From contig NZ_JASISW010000006.1 of NCBI RefSeq assembly GCF_030063335.1, forward strand, positions 186,001 through 250,000: a DNA stretch of 64,000 nt. The letters are read 5' to 3'. The notes under the pieces were generated by a model, which was not told the origin of the DNA, searched no databases, and saw only the letters and a list, made by a program, of their open reading frames with translations. This document shows positions 56,583-64,000 of the stretch, piece after piece. Each line of letters begins with the position of its first letter. The first letter of the stretch is position 1. Position numbers and translations under genes: made by a program. This stretch comes from Rhodococcus sp. G-MC3 (GTDB lineage Bacteria; Actinomycetota; Actinomycetes; Mycobacteriales; Mycobacteriaceae).

Positions 56583-59500
56583 TTGTCTGTGCAATCACAA
56601 TCGGAATCGGCCAACGCGCAGCCCGCAGCGGCGGTACCGGCCGAATTCCTCCGCGCAGAGCGCGCTCCCCGCGAGCGGACGCTCATCGATGTTCTGCGTT
56701 CCACCACGTCCCAGCATCCCGACGCACCCGCGATCGACGACGGCACCGTCTCGGTGACCTACCGCGAATTGCTGGAGGACATCGACGAGGGCGCGCAGTG
56801 GCTTGCCCGCGCAGGAGTCCGGCGCGGCGACCGCGTCGGGATCCGGATGCCGTCGGGTTCGTTCTCGCTCTACGTGGCGATCCTGTCGATTCTCAACGCA
56901 GGCGCCGCCTATGTCCCCGTCGACGCCGACGATCCGGACGAGCGCGCCGAACTGGTCTTCGGTGAAGCAAAGGTGACAGCGGTGGTCACTGCGGGTGGTA
57001 TCGCCGCAGGTACCGCCGACAAGCAGGACGTGCCCGCCCCCGATATCCTCACCACCCCGACGCCCGACGACGACGCCTGGGTCATCTTCACTTCCGGATC
57101 AACCGGTACCCCGAAGGGCGTGGCCGTCAGTCACCGCAACGCCGCGGCATTCGTCGACGCCGAGGCACGAATGTTCATGCAGGACGATCCGCTGGGTCCG
57201 GGCGACCGGGTGCTGGCCGGTCTGTCGGTGGCGTTCGACGCCTCGTGCGAGGAGATGTGGCTGGCATGGCGCCACGGCGCGTGTCTGGTGCCTGCGCCGC
57301 GCTCGCTGGTCCGCAGTGGCTTCGACCTCGGTCCATGGCTCGTCTCGCGAGACATCAGTGTCGTCTCGACAGTTCCGACCTTGGCTGCGTTGTGGCCCGC
57401 CGTGGCATTGGAAGCCGTGCGCCTGCTCATCTTCGGCGGCGAGGCCTGCCCGCCCGAACTTGCCGAACGTCTGGCAGTGGACGGCCGCGAGGTCTGGAAC
57501 ACGTACGGCCCCACCGAGGCCACCGTCGTCGCGTGCGCATCGATCATGGACGGTAAAGGCCCGGTCCGCATCGGCCTGCCGCTCGACGGCTGGGACCTCG
57601 CTGTGGTCGACGGCACCGGCAACCCGGTTGCGGTCGGTGAGGTAGGCGAGCTGGTCATCGGCGGCGTCGGGCTCGCCCGCTACCTCGATCCGGCGAAAGA
57701 CGCCGAAAAGTACGCCCCGATGCCGACGCTCGGCTGGGACCGCGCCTACCGCAGCGGGGACCTGGTCAAGCTGGAGCTCGAAGGCTTGCTGTTCCAGGGC
57801 CGCGCCGACGATCAGATCAAGCTGGGCGGCCGACGCATCGAGCTCGGCGAGATCGACAATGCGCTGCAGTCACTCCCGGGTGTCGGCGGCGCTGCCGCTG
57901 CGGTACGCAAAACCGGCGCAGGCAACTCGGTGCTCGTCGGCTATCTGGCCAGCACGGATCCACATTTCGATCTGGAAGCGGCGCGGAGAATCCTGGCCGA
58001 GCAGCTGCCGTCGGCACTGGTTCCGCGGCTCGCGCTCGTCGAGGAGATGCCGACGAGGACGTCGGGCAAGGTCGATCGAAATGCACTCCCCTGGCCGCTG
58101 CCCGACATGGGCGAAGGTTCGAATCTCGAGGGCACCGCGGGCTGGGTCGCCGAACTGTGGACGAATATTCTGGGCGCACAGGTATCGGACGAGAACGCAG
58201 ATTTCTTCCAGAACGGCGGCGGTTCGCTGTCGGCCGCGCAGTTGGTGACGGCGCTGCGGGAGAGGTTCCCGGAGATCACCGTCGCGCAGCTCTACGACCA
58301 CCCGCGCCTCGGTTCGCTCGCACGGTATCTCGACGAGTTGAAGCCGCCGGTGAAGGTCGTGCCGCGCGAGGTCGAGCCGACGCCGCGAAAAGCCCAGTGG
58401 ATACAGATCGCGGCAACGATCCCGTTGACCACGTTGACTGGCCTGCAGTGGATCACGTGGCTGGGGATTCTGTGCAACGTGATGTCGTGGTTCGCCGCAG
58501 TCACCTGGGCGCCGACGCTGTCCTGGTGGTGGATTCTCGTCGCCTTCGTCCTCTTCATCAGTCCGGTCGGGAGAATGGCCATCTCGGTCGTCGGGTCGCG
58601 CATCTTGTTGGCAGGAGTGAAACCCGGCGCCTACAAACGCGGCGGCAGCGCACATCTGCGGCTGTGGACCGCGACCCGATTGACGGATGCCTCGGGTGCA
58701 TCGAACCTCTCGGGAGCGCCCTGGATGGTCTATTACGCCCGCGCGCTCGGGGCCAAGATCGGTAAGGGCGTCGACCTGCACACGTTGCCTCCGGTCACCG
58801 GGATGCTCGAACTCGGCGACGGCTGTTCCGTCGAGCCCGAAGTCGACCTCACCGGCCACTGGATCGACGGTGACATCGTGTACGTCGGGGCCATCAAGAT
58901 CGGCGCAGGCGCAACAGTCGGTGCGCGGTCGACAGTGCTGCCGGGGACCACCATCGGAAAGAATGCTGTCGTCAGCGCCGGATCGGCTGTCGTCGGCCGT
59001 GTCAAAGCCGGTCAGTTGTGGGCAGGCTCGCCGGCAACAAAGGTCGGCAAAGCCGAGCATCCCTGGCCCGAACATGCGCCGCCGCGCGCGACGCGCTGGA
59101 TCCTCGCCTACGGCGTCGCGTCGCTGTTCCTCTCGGGCATGGCAATCTTCTCGATCGGCGTCTCGATCGTGCTGATGGGCTGGTGGTTGCACACCGCGAC
59201 GACGATGCTCGGCGCACTCGGACGCGCCGCCATCATGTTGCCGGTGGCGACGCTGCTCTCGCTCGCGGTGTTCGCGCTGATCACGTTGGTTTCCGTGCGA
59301 CTGTGCAGCATCGGGCTGACCGAGGGCTATCACCCCGTGCGTAGCCGCATCGGCTGGCAGGTGTGGGCCACCGAACGACTGATGGACTCCGCGCGAACGT
59401 TCCTGTTCCCGCTGTACGCGTCGCTGCTGACGCCGCACTGGTTGCGGCTGCTCGGCGCCAAAATCGGCAAGGACGTCGAAGCATCGACCGTACTGATGAT

Positions 59501-60527
59501 CCCCAAGTTCACCACCGTCGCCGACGGTGCCTTCCTCGCCGACGACACCATGGTCGCGAGCTATGAACTCGGCGGCGGCTGGATGCATCTCGGCGACGCC
59601 AAGGTCGGCAAGCGCGCATTCCTCGGCAATTCCGGTATGACCGGACCCGGCCGTACCGTCCCCAAGAACGGGCTTGTCGCCGTGCTGTCGGCGACGCCGA
59701 ACAAAGCCAAATCAGGGTCGTCGTGGCTTGGAAGCCCGCCGGTGAGGTTGCGTCGGGCCGCTGGCCGTTCCGATTCGTCGCGCACGTTCGATCCGCCGTT
59801 CAAGCTCAAGGTTGCCCGCGCGTTCGTCGAGACGTGCCGATTGCTTCCGGTGATGGTGACATTCGGCATCGGACTCGGCGTGCTCTTCGGTCTGACGTCG
59901 TTGGCCGAGATGTTCGGCTATGGGGTCGCGGCTCTGTTGAGCGGGATCGTGCTTCTCATCGCCGGGGCTGTGGCGGCTGCCGTCTCCGCGGCGGCGAAAT
60001 GGGCATGGGTCGGACGCATCGACAAGGTCGAGCACCCGCTGTGGAGTTCGTTCGTGTGGCGCAACGAAGTGGCCGACACGTTCGTCGAAACCGTCGCGGC
60101 ACCGTGGTTCGCCCGCGCCGCCGAAGGCACCGCTGTGCTGAACATGTGGCTGCGCTGGCTGGGTGCAGATATCGGCCGCGGCGTGTGGTGTGAAACGTAT
60201 TGGCTCCCGGAAGCAGATCTCGTGACGCTCGCCGACGGTGCAACCGTGAACCGAGGGTGCGTTGTTCAGACACACCTGTTCCATGATCGGATCATGTCCA
60301 TGGACAGCGTCACACTCGGGCGAGGAGCAACTTTGGGTCAGCACTGTGTCGCCTTGCCTGCCGCAGGCATCGGCGACGGTGCGACGGTCGGACCGGCGTC
60401 TCTAGTGATGCGCGGCGACACCGTTCCGGCGCACACCCGCTGGCAGGGCAACCCGATCGCACCGTGGGCAAAGGGTGACCCGTACACCCGCATTCTCACT
60501 GCCGATGCCGCTGGAGCGGGCCAGTGA
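56583..60527 (+). CDS. Pls/PosA-family membrane non-ribosomal peptide synthetase-like protein
   Basis: A 1,314-residue protein with an adenylation domain (A3 FTSGSTGTPKGV, A5 NTYGPTEATV, A7 YRSGDLVKL, A10-like TSGKVDRNALP), a carrier domain with the phosphopantetheine Ser in NGGGSLSAAQ, then several transmembrane helices alternating with three left-handed-beta-helix acyltransferase-like regions (for example GAGATVGARSTVLPGTTIG). This is the architecture of epsilon-poly-lysine synthetase relatives. FDASCEEMW puts Asp at the amino-group position and Glu at the code position corresponding to 239, which would suit a basic substrate; this is inference. The TTG at 56583 is chosen from AGAAGG 8 nt upstream; GTG 56589 or TTG 56556 are possible. 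Confidence 0.88.
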   Translation: MSVQSQSESANAQPAAAVPAEFLRAERAPRERTLIDVLRSTTSQHPDAPAIDDGTVSVTYRELLEDIDEGAQWLARAGVRRGDRVGIRMPSGSFSLYVAILSILNAGAAYVPVDADDPDERAELVFGEAKVTAVVTAGGIAAGTADKQDVPAPDILTTPTPDDDAWVIFTSGSTGTPKGVAVSHRNAAAFVDAEARMFMQDDPLGPGDRVLAGLSVAFDASCEEMWLAWRHGACLVPAPRSLVRSGFDLGPWLVSRDISVVSTVPTLAALWPAVALEAVRLLIFGGEACPPELAERLAVDGREVWNTYGPTEATVVACASIMDGKGPVRIGLPLDGWDLAVVDGTGNPVAVGEVGELVIGGVGLARYLDPAKDAEKYAPMPTLGWDRAYRSGDLVKLELEGLLFQGRADDQIKLGGRRIELGEIDNALQSLPGVGGAAAAVRKTGAGNSVLVGYLASTDPHFDLEAARRILAEQLPSALVPRLALVEEMPTRTSGKVDRNALPWPLPDMGEGSNLEGTAGWVAELWTNILGAQVSDENADFFQNGGGSLSAAQLVTALRERFPEITVAQLYDHPRLGSLARYLDELKPPVKVVPREVEPTPRKAQWIQIAATIPLTTLTGLQWITWLGILCNVMSWFAAVTWAPTLSWWWILVAFVLFISPVGRMAISVVGSRILLAGVKPGAYKRGGSAHLRLWTATRLTDASGASNLSGAPWMVYYARALGAKIGKGVDLHTLPPVTGMLELGDGCSVEPEVDLTGHWIDGDIVYVGAIKIGAGATVGARSTVLPGTTIGKNAVVSAGSAVVGRVKAGQLWAGSPATKVGKAEHPWPEHAPPRATRWILAYGVASLFLSGMAIFSIGVSIVLMGWWLHTATTMLGALGRAAIMLPVATLLSLAVFALITLVSVRLCSIGLTEGYHPVRSRIGWQVWATERLMDSARTFLFPLYASLLTPHWLRLLGAKIGKDVEASTVLMIPKFTTVADGAFLADDTMVASYELGGGWMHLGDAKVGKRAFLGNSGMTGPGRTVPKNGLVAVLSATPNKAKSGSSWLGSPPVRLRRAAGRSDSSRTFDPPFKLKVARAFVETCRLLPVMVTFGIGLGVLFGLTSLAEMFGYGVAALLSGIVLLIAGAVAAAVSAAAKWAWVGRIDKVEHPLWSSFVWRNEVADTFVETVAAPWFARAAEGTAVLNMWLRWLGADIGRGVWCETYWLPEADLVTLADGATVNRGCVVQTHLFHDRIMSMDSVTLGRGATLGQHCVALPAAGIGDGATVGPASLVMRGDTVPAHTRWQGNPIAPWAKGDPYTRILTADAAGAGQ

Positions 60528-61870
60528 AATTTGCCGGCTCGAAGCTCGTGACTCCCACGTTCGACACGGATGCGAACGACGCCCCGATCGACGAATATCT
60601 GCCGGAGAACGGCAACCGCGGCTACCGCGTGTCTCGGTACGAGCTGGATCTGGAATACAAGGTCGAAAGTAACCGGCTCGCCGGAAAGGCGAAGATCACC
60701 GCCGTCACGACGGCGACCATCGCGAAGTTCGCCCTCGATCTCGGGCCCGCCCTCCGCGTGTCGAAGGTGTCGGTCAACGGATCGCGCTCGGTGAAGTTCA
60801 CCCAGAACCGAGGCAAGCTGAAGATCACTCCGGCGAAACCGATCGCGTCCGGTGCCGCGTTGGTGGTGAGCATCCAGTACAGCGGAGTGCCCAAACCCAT
60901 CAACGGTTTCTGGGGCGAAGTCGGGTGGGACGAGCTCACCGAGGGCTCCATCGTCGCGAGCCAGCCCAACGGTGCGGCGTCGTGGTTTCCGTGCGACGAC
61001 CATCCGGTGTCGAAGGCCAGCTACGGCATCACCATCACCACCGATTCGCCGTACTACGCAGTCGCCAACGGCACGTTGGTGCGTAAGCAGACCCGCGCCA
61101 GCCGAACGACCTGGGTGTACGAGCAGCCCGAACCGATGGCCACCTACCTGGCGACCATCCAGATCGGGCCGTACAGCCTGCACACCACCAGCGCAGGCCC
61201 TGTAGTAATGAACGCCATTCTCCCGCATCGCCTCCGACGGAACTTCGATCACGATTTCGGCCGCCAGACCGAGATGATGAGCACCTTCGAGCGGCTCTAC
61301 GGTCCATATCCGTTTGCCGCGTACACCGTGGTGGTCACCGACGACGACCTCGAAATACCGGTCGAGGCACAGGGTCTGTCCATCTTCGGTGCCAATCACT
61401 GCTCGGGGACACGGTATTTCGAGCGGCTGGTCGCGCACGAACTGGCACACCAGTGGTTCGGAAACAGTCTCACTCTCGGCAAGTGGAAAGACATCTGGCT
61501 GCACGAAGGGTTCGCCTGCTACTCCGAATGGATCTGGGCCGAGAACTCCGACGGCACGTCCGCTCGCGACAAAGCCAAGCGCGTCCACACGATGCAGCGA
61601 GGTCTACCGAAGGATCTGATTCTCGCAGATCCAGGGCCCGACAAGCTGTTCGACGATCGCGTGTACAAACGAGGTGCTCTCACCCTGCACGCGCTGCGCA
61701 CCACCATCGGCGACGAAAAGTTCTTCGGGCTGATTCAGGAGTGGACGTCGAAGTACCGCTACTCGACCGTGAGTACGGCAGACTTCACCGACCTTGCCTC
61801 GCGCTACGGGTGCCCGCGCAGCCTGTGGGACGAGTGGCTCAATTCGGCTCAGCTGCCAGCGTTGCCGTAA
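60524..61870 (+). CDS. M1-family zinc metallopeptidase
   Basis: Aminopeptidase-like protein of 448 residues without a signal peptide. The zinc site is HELAHQWFG (H305, E306, H309) with E328 in WLHEGFA. The GAMEN-type exopeptidase motif is replaced by VEAQGLS. It lacks the large C-terminal helical domain of full-length M1 enzymes. The GTG start overlaps the synthetase stop by 4 nt, so both are made together. In poly-lysine producers an M1 enzyme (Pld) degrades the polymer and is encoded next to pls, which suggests the same pairing here. Confidence 0.92.
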   Translation: MKFAGSKLVTPTFDTDANDAPIDEYLPENGNRGYRVSRYELDLEYKVESNRLAGKAKITAVTTATIAKFALDLGPALRVSKVSVNGSRSVKFTQNRGKLKITPAKPIASGAALVVSIQYSGVPKPINGFWGEVGWDELTEGSIVASQPNGAASWFPCDDHPVSKASYGITITTDSPYYAVANGTLVRKQTRASRTTWVYEQPEPMATYLATIQIGPYSLHTTSAGPVVMNAILPHRLRRNFDHDFGRQTEMMSTFERLYGPYPFAAYTVVVTDDDLEIPVEAQGLSIFGANHCSGTRYFERLVAHELAHQWFGNSLTLGKWKDIWLHEGFACYSEWIWAENSDGTSARDKAKRVHTMQRGLPKDLILADPGPDKLFDDRVYKRGALTLHALRTTIGDEKFFGLIQEWTSKYRYSTVSTADFTDLASRYGCPRSLWDEWLNSAQLPALP

Positions 61871-61880
61871 GCGTTCCGGG

Positions 61881-62225
61881 TTAGTCGGCTCCGGCCTTCT
61901 TGTCGCGCTCGACAGCTTCGGCGATGCGCTTGATACGGCCGAGCCTGCGATCCCATGCCGAACCGGCATCAGCGAGTTGCGCTGCAGCCTTGGCGAGTTG
62001 AAGCTCGTCGACCTCGTACCTCGACTCGCGGCCGACGGGGGTCGCATGCACCAACCCGACGCGTCCGAGTACACCGAGATGCTTGGCGACGGCTTGCCTT
62101 GTGACCGGCAGCTGATCACTGAGCGTCGTCGCCGTCCCGCCACCGTCGACGAGCAGCAAATCGAGAAGTCTCTTTCGCGTCGGATCACCGATGGCAGACC
62201 ACAGATCGTCGTCGACAGTACTCAT
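61881..62225 (-). CDS. ArsR-family transcriptional regulator
   Basis: Winged-helix regulator of 114 residues. The ATG at 62225 gives MSTVDDDLWSAIGDPTRKRL, the canonical ArsR opening, followed by the recognition helix LPVTRQAVAKHLGVLGRVGL and wing GRESRYEVD. No cysteine pair for metal binding is present, so it is of the SRPBCC-associated, non-metal type. It overlaps the SRPBCC stop by 4 nt. Two identical palindromes upstream of the pair are its likely operators. Confidence 0.93.
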   Translation of the reverse strand: MSTVDDDLWSAIGDPTRKRLLDLLLVDGGGTATTLSDQLPVTRQAVAKHLGVLGRVGLVHATPVGRESRYEVDELQLAKAAAQLADAGSAWDRRLGRIKRIAEAVERDKKAGAD

Positions 62226-62686
62226 CTCGTTGCCGACAGGCTCTCGGCGTACGGCGCGATGCGCGGCAGGAACACACTCCAACCGTGGACGTGTTGGTTG
62301 TACTCGTGCTCCAGAACTGCGATCTCCCAACCTTGTTCGCGGAAGCCGGTTTCGGTCATTCGCACTGTCGACCCGCTTTCGGCGGGAGACACCTCGAACG
62401 TCACGAGCAGCGAATTGGATACTTCCGCAACCTCGCCGACCGGATTGGTCCACCGGAACACGAACTTTCGCGGCGCATCGACCTCGAGCACGGTGAACGC
62501 TGTGATGTGAGCGTCAGGGTCGGCCTTGTCGCCGAAGACCAGTTCACCCGTCGAACCCGGGGCCGTCTCGAAGTGAGCGTCGTCGGGCCACCACTGCTTC
62601 AGATGCTCGGCGCTGCTGATGACGTCGAACACCACCTCCGGTGATGCGTCGATGTGAAGCTCGCGTTCGATGCTGGCGTATTCCAT
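62222..62686 (-). CDS. SRPBCC / AHSA1-domain protein
   Basis: Small START-like fold protein of 154 residues: ELHIDASPEVVFDVISSAEHLKQWW at the N terminus and a final long helix with a VHGWSVFLPRIAPY segment are typical of the Aha1/SRPBCC family. The ATG at 62686 is 6 nt after AGAGGT; the ATG at 62692 touches it and is rejected. Such proteins next to ArsR regulators are common and mostly uncharacterised; the ligand is unknown. Confidence 0.9.
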   Translation of the reverse strand: MEYASIERELHIDASPEVVFDVISSAEHLKQWWPDDAHFETAPGSTGELVFGDKADPDAHITAFTVLEVDAPRKFVFRWTNPVGEVAEVSNSLLVTFEVSPAESGSTVRMTETGFREQGWEIAVLEHEYNQHVHGWSVFLPRIAPYAESLSATR

Positions 62687-62703
62687 GTCCATACCTCTCA
62701 TTA

Positions 62704-62763
62704 GCAACCATTGGTTGCGTATGACTGTAGGCCCCGACATCGATAAACGCAACCATTGGTTGC
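62704..62763. promoter_or_regulatory. Twin ArsR-type operator palindromes
   Basis: The 15-bp palindrome GCAACCATTGGTTGC occurs twice, at 62704-62718 and 62749-62763, centres 45 bp apart, directly upstream of the SRPBCC-arsR pair. The second copy extends to 17 bp (CGCAACCATTGGTTGCG). The proximal copy lies 17 bp from the SRPBCC start, where it would block the transcript. Confidence 0.85.
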
Positions 62764-62784
62764 GAATCGCTTGGGGCGCTGATC

Positions 62785-63411
62785 CTAGGCTGAGAACCAC
62801 CAATGTCGAGTACTGATCATGGCACCGGCCACCAAAAGCCCGTAGAGCACGGCGGTTGCGCATGCTCCCGGCCAGAACTTCTCCGGCACCGACGCGGTCC
62901 ACCGATGGTCGTCGGCTTGGCGCAGGTCGAACGGTAAATCGCTGACGCACTGAGCTTTCGGGAGCAGAGGATGCGCGAGTACCACTCCGGAGGTGTACGG
63001 CAGACCCCGGATCTCGACGCTCCGTTGCTCGCCCCCGACGGTGTACGTCACCAGATTGTCGGTGATATCGCCGGTGAACCATCCGCGGTGAACCCGCCAT
63101 CCGGTAGCGTGCGAGATCCTGCGCGTGGACGCTCCGACCGACGTCGACGCGGCGCCCTGGACGTCGGCCACTTCTCCCGATCGCAGCACTGTCCACCACC
63201 GAGCGATACTACGAATTCGCGCTGCAAGTCCCGCCATGATCAGTGCGATGAACACTGCAGGAACGAGGGCGGGAACGTGAACCAGAAGCGCACCCGGAAC
63301 GACGAACACGAGTAATACGAAGTAACTTTCGCGCCAGTCCCAGACCAACAATGCCGTCACCGGGGCAGCTGACGGAACCCGTCGCATTCGCACGAGCGGG
63401 GCGTCGGACAT
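62785..63411 (-). CDS. Uncharacterised membrane protein
   Basis: A 208-residue protein with two adjacent N-terminal helices (about 28-45 and 48-64), a soluble middle domain carrying VADVQGAASTSVGASTRR and GGEQRSVEIRGLP, and a C-terminal helix (about 182-200). I do not recognise the family. The two-helix/soluble-domain/one-helix layout is reminiscent of DUF3592-type proteins, but the match is weak. It lies 2 bp after the MFS gene on the same strand. Confidence 0.75.
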   Translation of the reverse strand: MSDAPLVRMRRVPSAAPVTALLVWDWRESYFVLLVFVVPGALLVHVPALVPAVFIALIMAGLAARIRSIARWWTVLRSGEVADVQGAASTSVGASTRRISHATGWRVHRGWFTGDITDNLVTYTVGGEQRSVEIRGLPYTSGVVLAHPLLPKAQCVSDLPFDLRQADDHRWTASVPEKFWPGACATAVLYGLLVAGAMISTRHWWFSA

Positions 63412-63413
63412 AG

Positions 63414-64000
63414 TCAGGTGAGCTTAGACGCTTCCGACGGAAGGTGGGAGGTGGAACGCAGCCGGACGAAGACCCAGCAGATACCGGCCATCGCTGCCCC
63501 GAACACGAAGATTCTCGGGTAGGTGATCGCGACTGGCCAGGCCTCGGTGAGCGCCGACAGAATCGCCGGGACCGCGAATCCGAGGTAGGTGAGCGAGTAG
63601 AACACTGCGGTCAGTCCGGCAAGGTCGTCGGGACCTGCGATGCGTTGCACCTCTTGAAGTCCCGACACAAGGGCCATCCCATATCCGCAGCCCAGCACGG
63701 CCGCGGCGATCAACGCGGCGGCAATCGTCAGAACCGACGCCGCCCACGCCGCCAGCAGCATTCCGAACACGAGAATCGACAGGGCGATCAGCGCGCCGCG
63801 AGCGGCGTTCGGGGTGTCGATCTTGCGCCCGACGGCCTGGATCGCGAAACCCGCACCGAGTGCAAGAACAGACATCAGCGCCGAGAGTGCGACCGGATAA
63901 CCACCGCTGCGCTCCGCCATCAGCGACGGCAACACCGCGTAGGCGACGCTCGCCGCACCGAACACCCACGGAGCGAGAGGAACCACGACGAACAGGAAAC
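63414..64000 (-). CDS. MFS transporter, C-terminal part (runs off right edge)
   Basis: The last 194 or so codons of a major facilitator. About six hydrophobic helices are visible, with a GRKIDTPNAARGALIAL segment between two of them resembling the motif repeated in the second half of MFS proteins, and a charged C-terminal tail. The frame is open to the window edge, so the start and first half are outside. Substrate unknown. It is followed immediately by the membrane-protein gene at 62785. Confidence 0.8.
   Translation of the reverse strand, partial: FLFVVVPLAPWVFGAASVAYAVLPSLMAERSGGYPVALSALMSVLALGAGFAIQAVGRKIDTPNAARGALIALSILVFGMLLAAWAASVLTIAAALIAAAVLGCGYGMALVSGLQEVQRIAGPDDLAGLTAVFYSLTYLGFAVPAILSALTEAWPVAITYPRIFVFGAAMAGICWVFVRLRSTSHLPSEASKLT

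Noticed and set aside
57870-59588. A 572-codon open frame opposite the Pls/PosA gene
   Set aside because: Antisense shadow in GC-rich coding DNA; composition (Arg, Gln, His, Asp-rich) and lack of motifs show it is not a gene.

Overview
The window is high-GC actinobacterial DNA. Its backbone follows, gene for gene, the Mycobacterium tuberculosis block Rv3580c to Rv3628: cysS-ispF-ispD-carD, lpqE-radA-disA, canB, mutY, mhuD, clpC, lysS, coaX-panD-panC, folK-folB-folP-folE, ftsH, hpt, tilS, dacB and ppa. GTG starts, ATGA/GTGA gene overlaps and mycobacterial-type lipoprotein and FtsH sequences place it in the Mycobacteriales. The accessory content (Pls/PosA synthetase, LIP-type lipase, SAM-IV riboswitch) fits a Rhodococcus, perhaps of the R. 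fascians group. The genus is inferred, not proven.

Layout. 1-8.4 kb: isoprenoid and translation genes with the RNA polymerase regulator CarD, then the DNA-repair and c-di-AMP genes lpqE-radA-disA, carbonic anhydrase and MutY. 8.4-18.1 kb: two alpha/beta hydrolases, haem-degrading MhuD, a diguanylate cyclase beside a membrane GGDEF-EAL protein, OsmC, a drug-type MFS pump and a secreted lipase. 18.1-23.7 kb: ClpC, LysS, and an overlapping cysteine dioxygenase/rhodanese pair; lsr2, which sits between clpC and lysS in mycobacteria, is absent here. 23.7-34.1 kb: one long minus-strand run, ftsH-folE-folP-folB-folK-three conserved genes-panC-panD-coaX, covering folate, pantothenate and CoA precursor synthesis. 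34.5-36.9 kb: an unusual membrane Ser/Thr kinase on the opposite strand. 37-41.7 kb: dacB-metalloprotease-tilS-hpt and divergent ppa.

41.8-64 kb is mostly accessory: PAS and GGDEF proteins, a crotonase/MarR pair, two purine-ureide genes (OHCU decarboxylase and allantoicase) around a TetR/membrane-protein pair, a SAM-IV riboswitch controlling a class-V aminotransferase and a short luciferase-like protein, an FtsX-type ABC exporter divergent from a two-component system, a Pls/PosA-type synthetase translationally overlapped by an M1 metallopeptidase, an autoregulated-looking ArsR/SRPBCC pair, and two membrane proteins at the right edge.

The window is rich in short repeats: two families of extragenic palindromes, tandem arrays with 31-, 17-, 33- and 26-bp units, and coding repeats in ftsH. 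I see no insertion sequence, prophage, CRISPR array, rRNA or tRNA gene. Three c-di-GMP proteins and one c-di-AMP synthase are encoded here.
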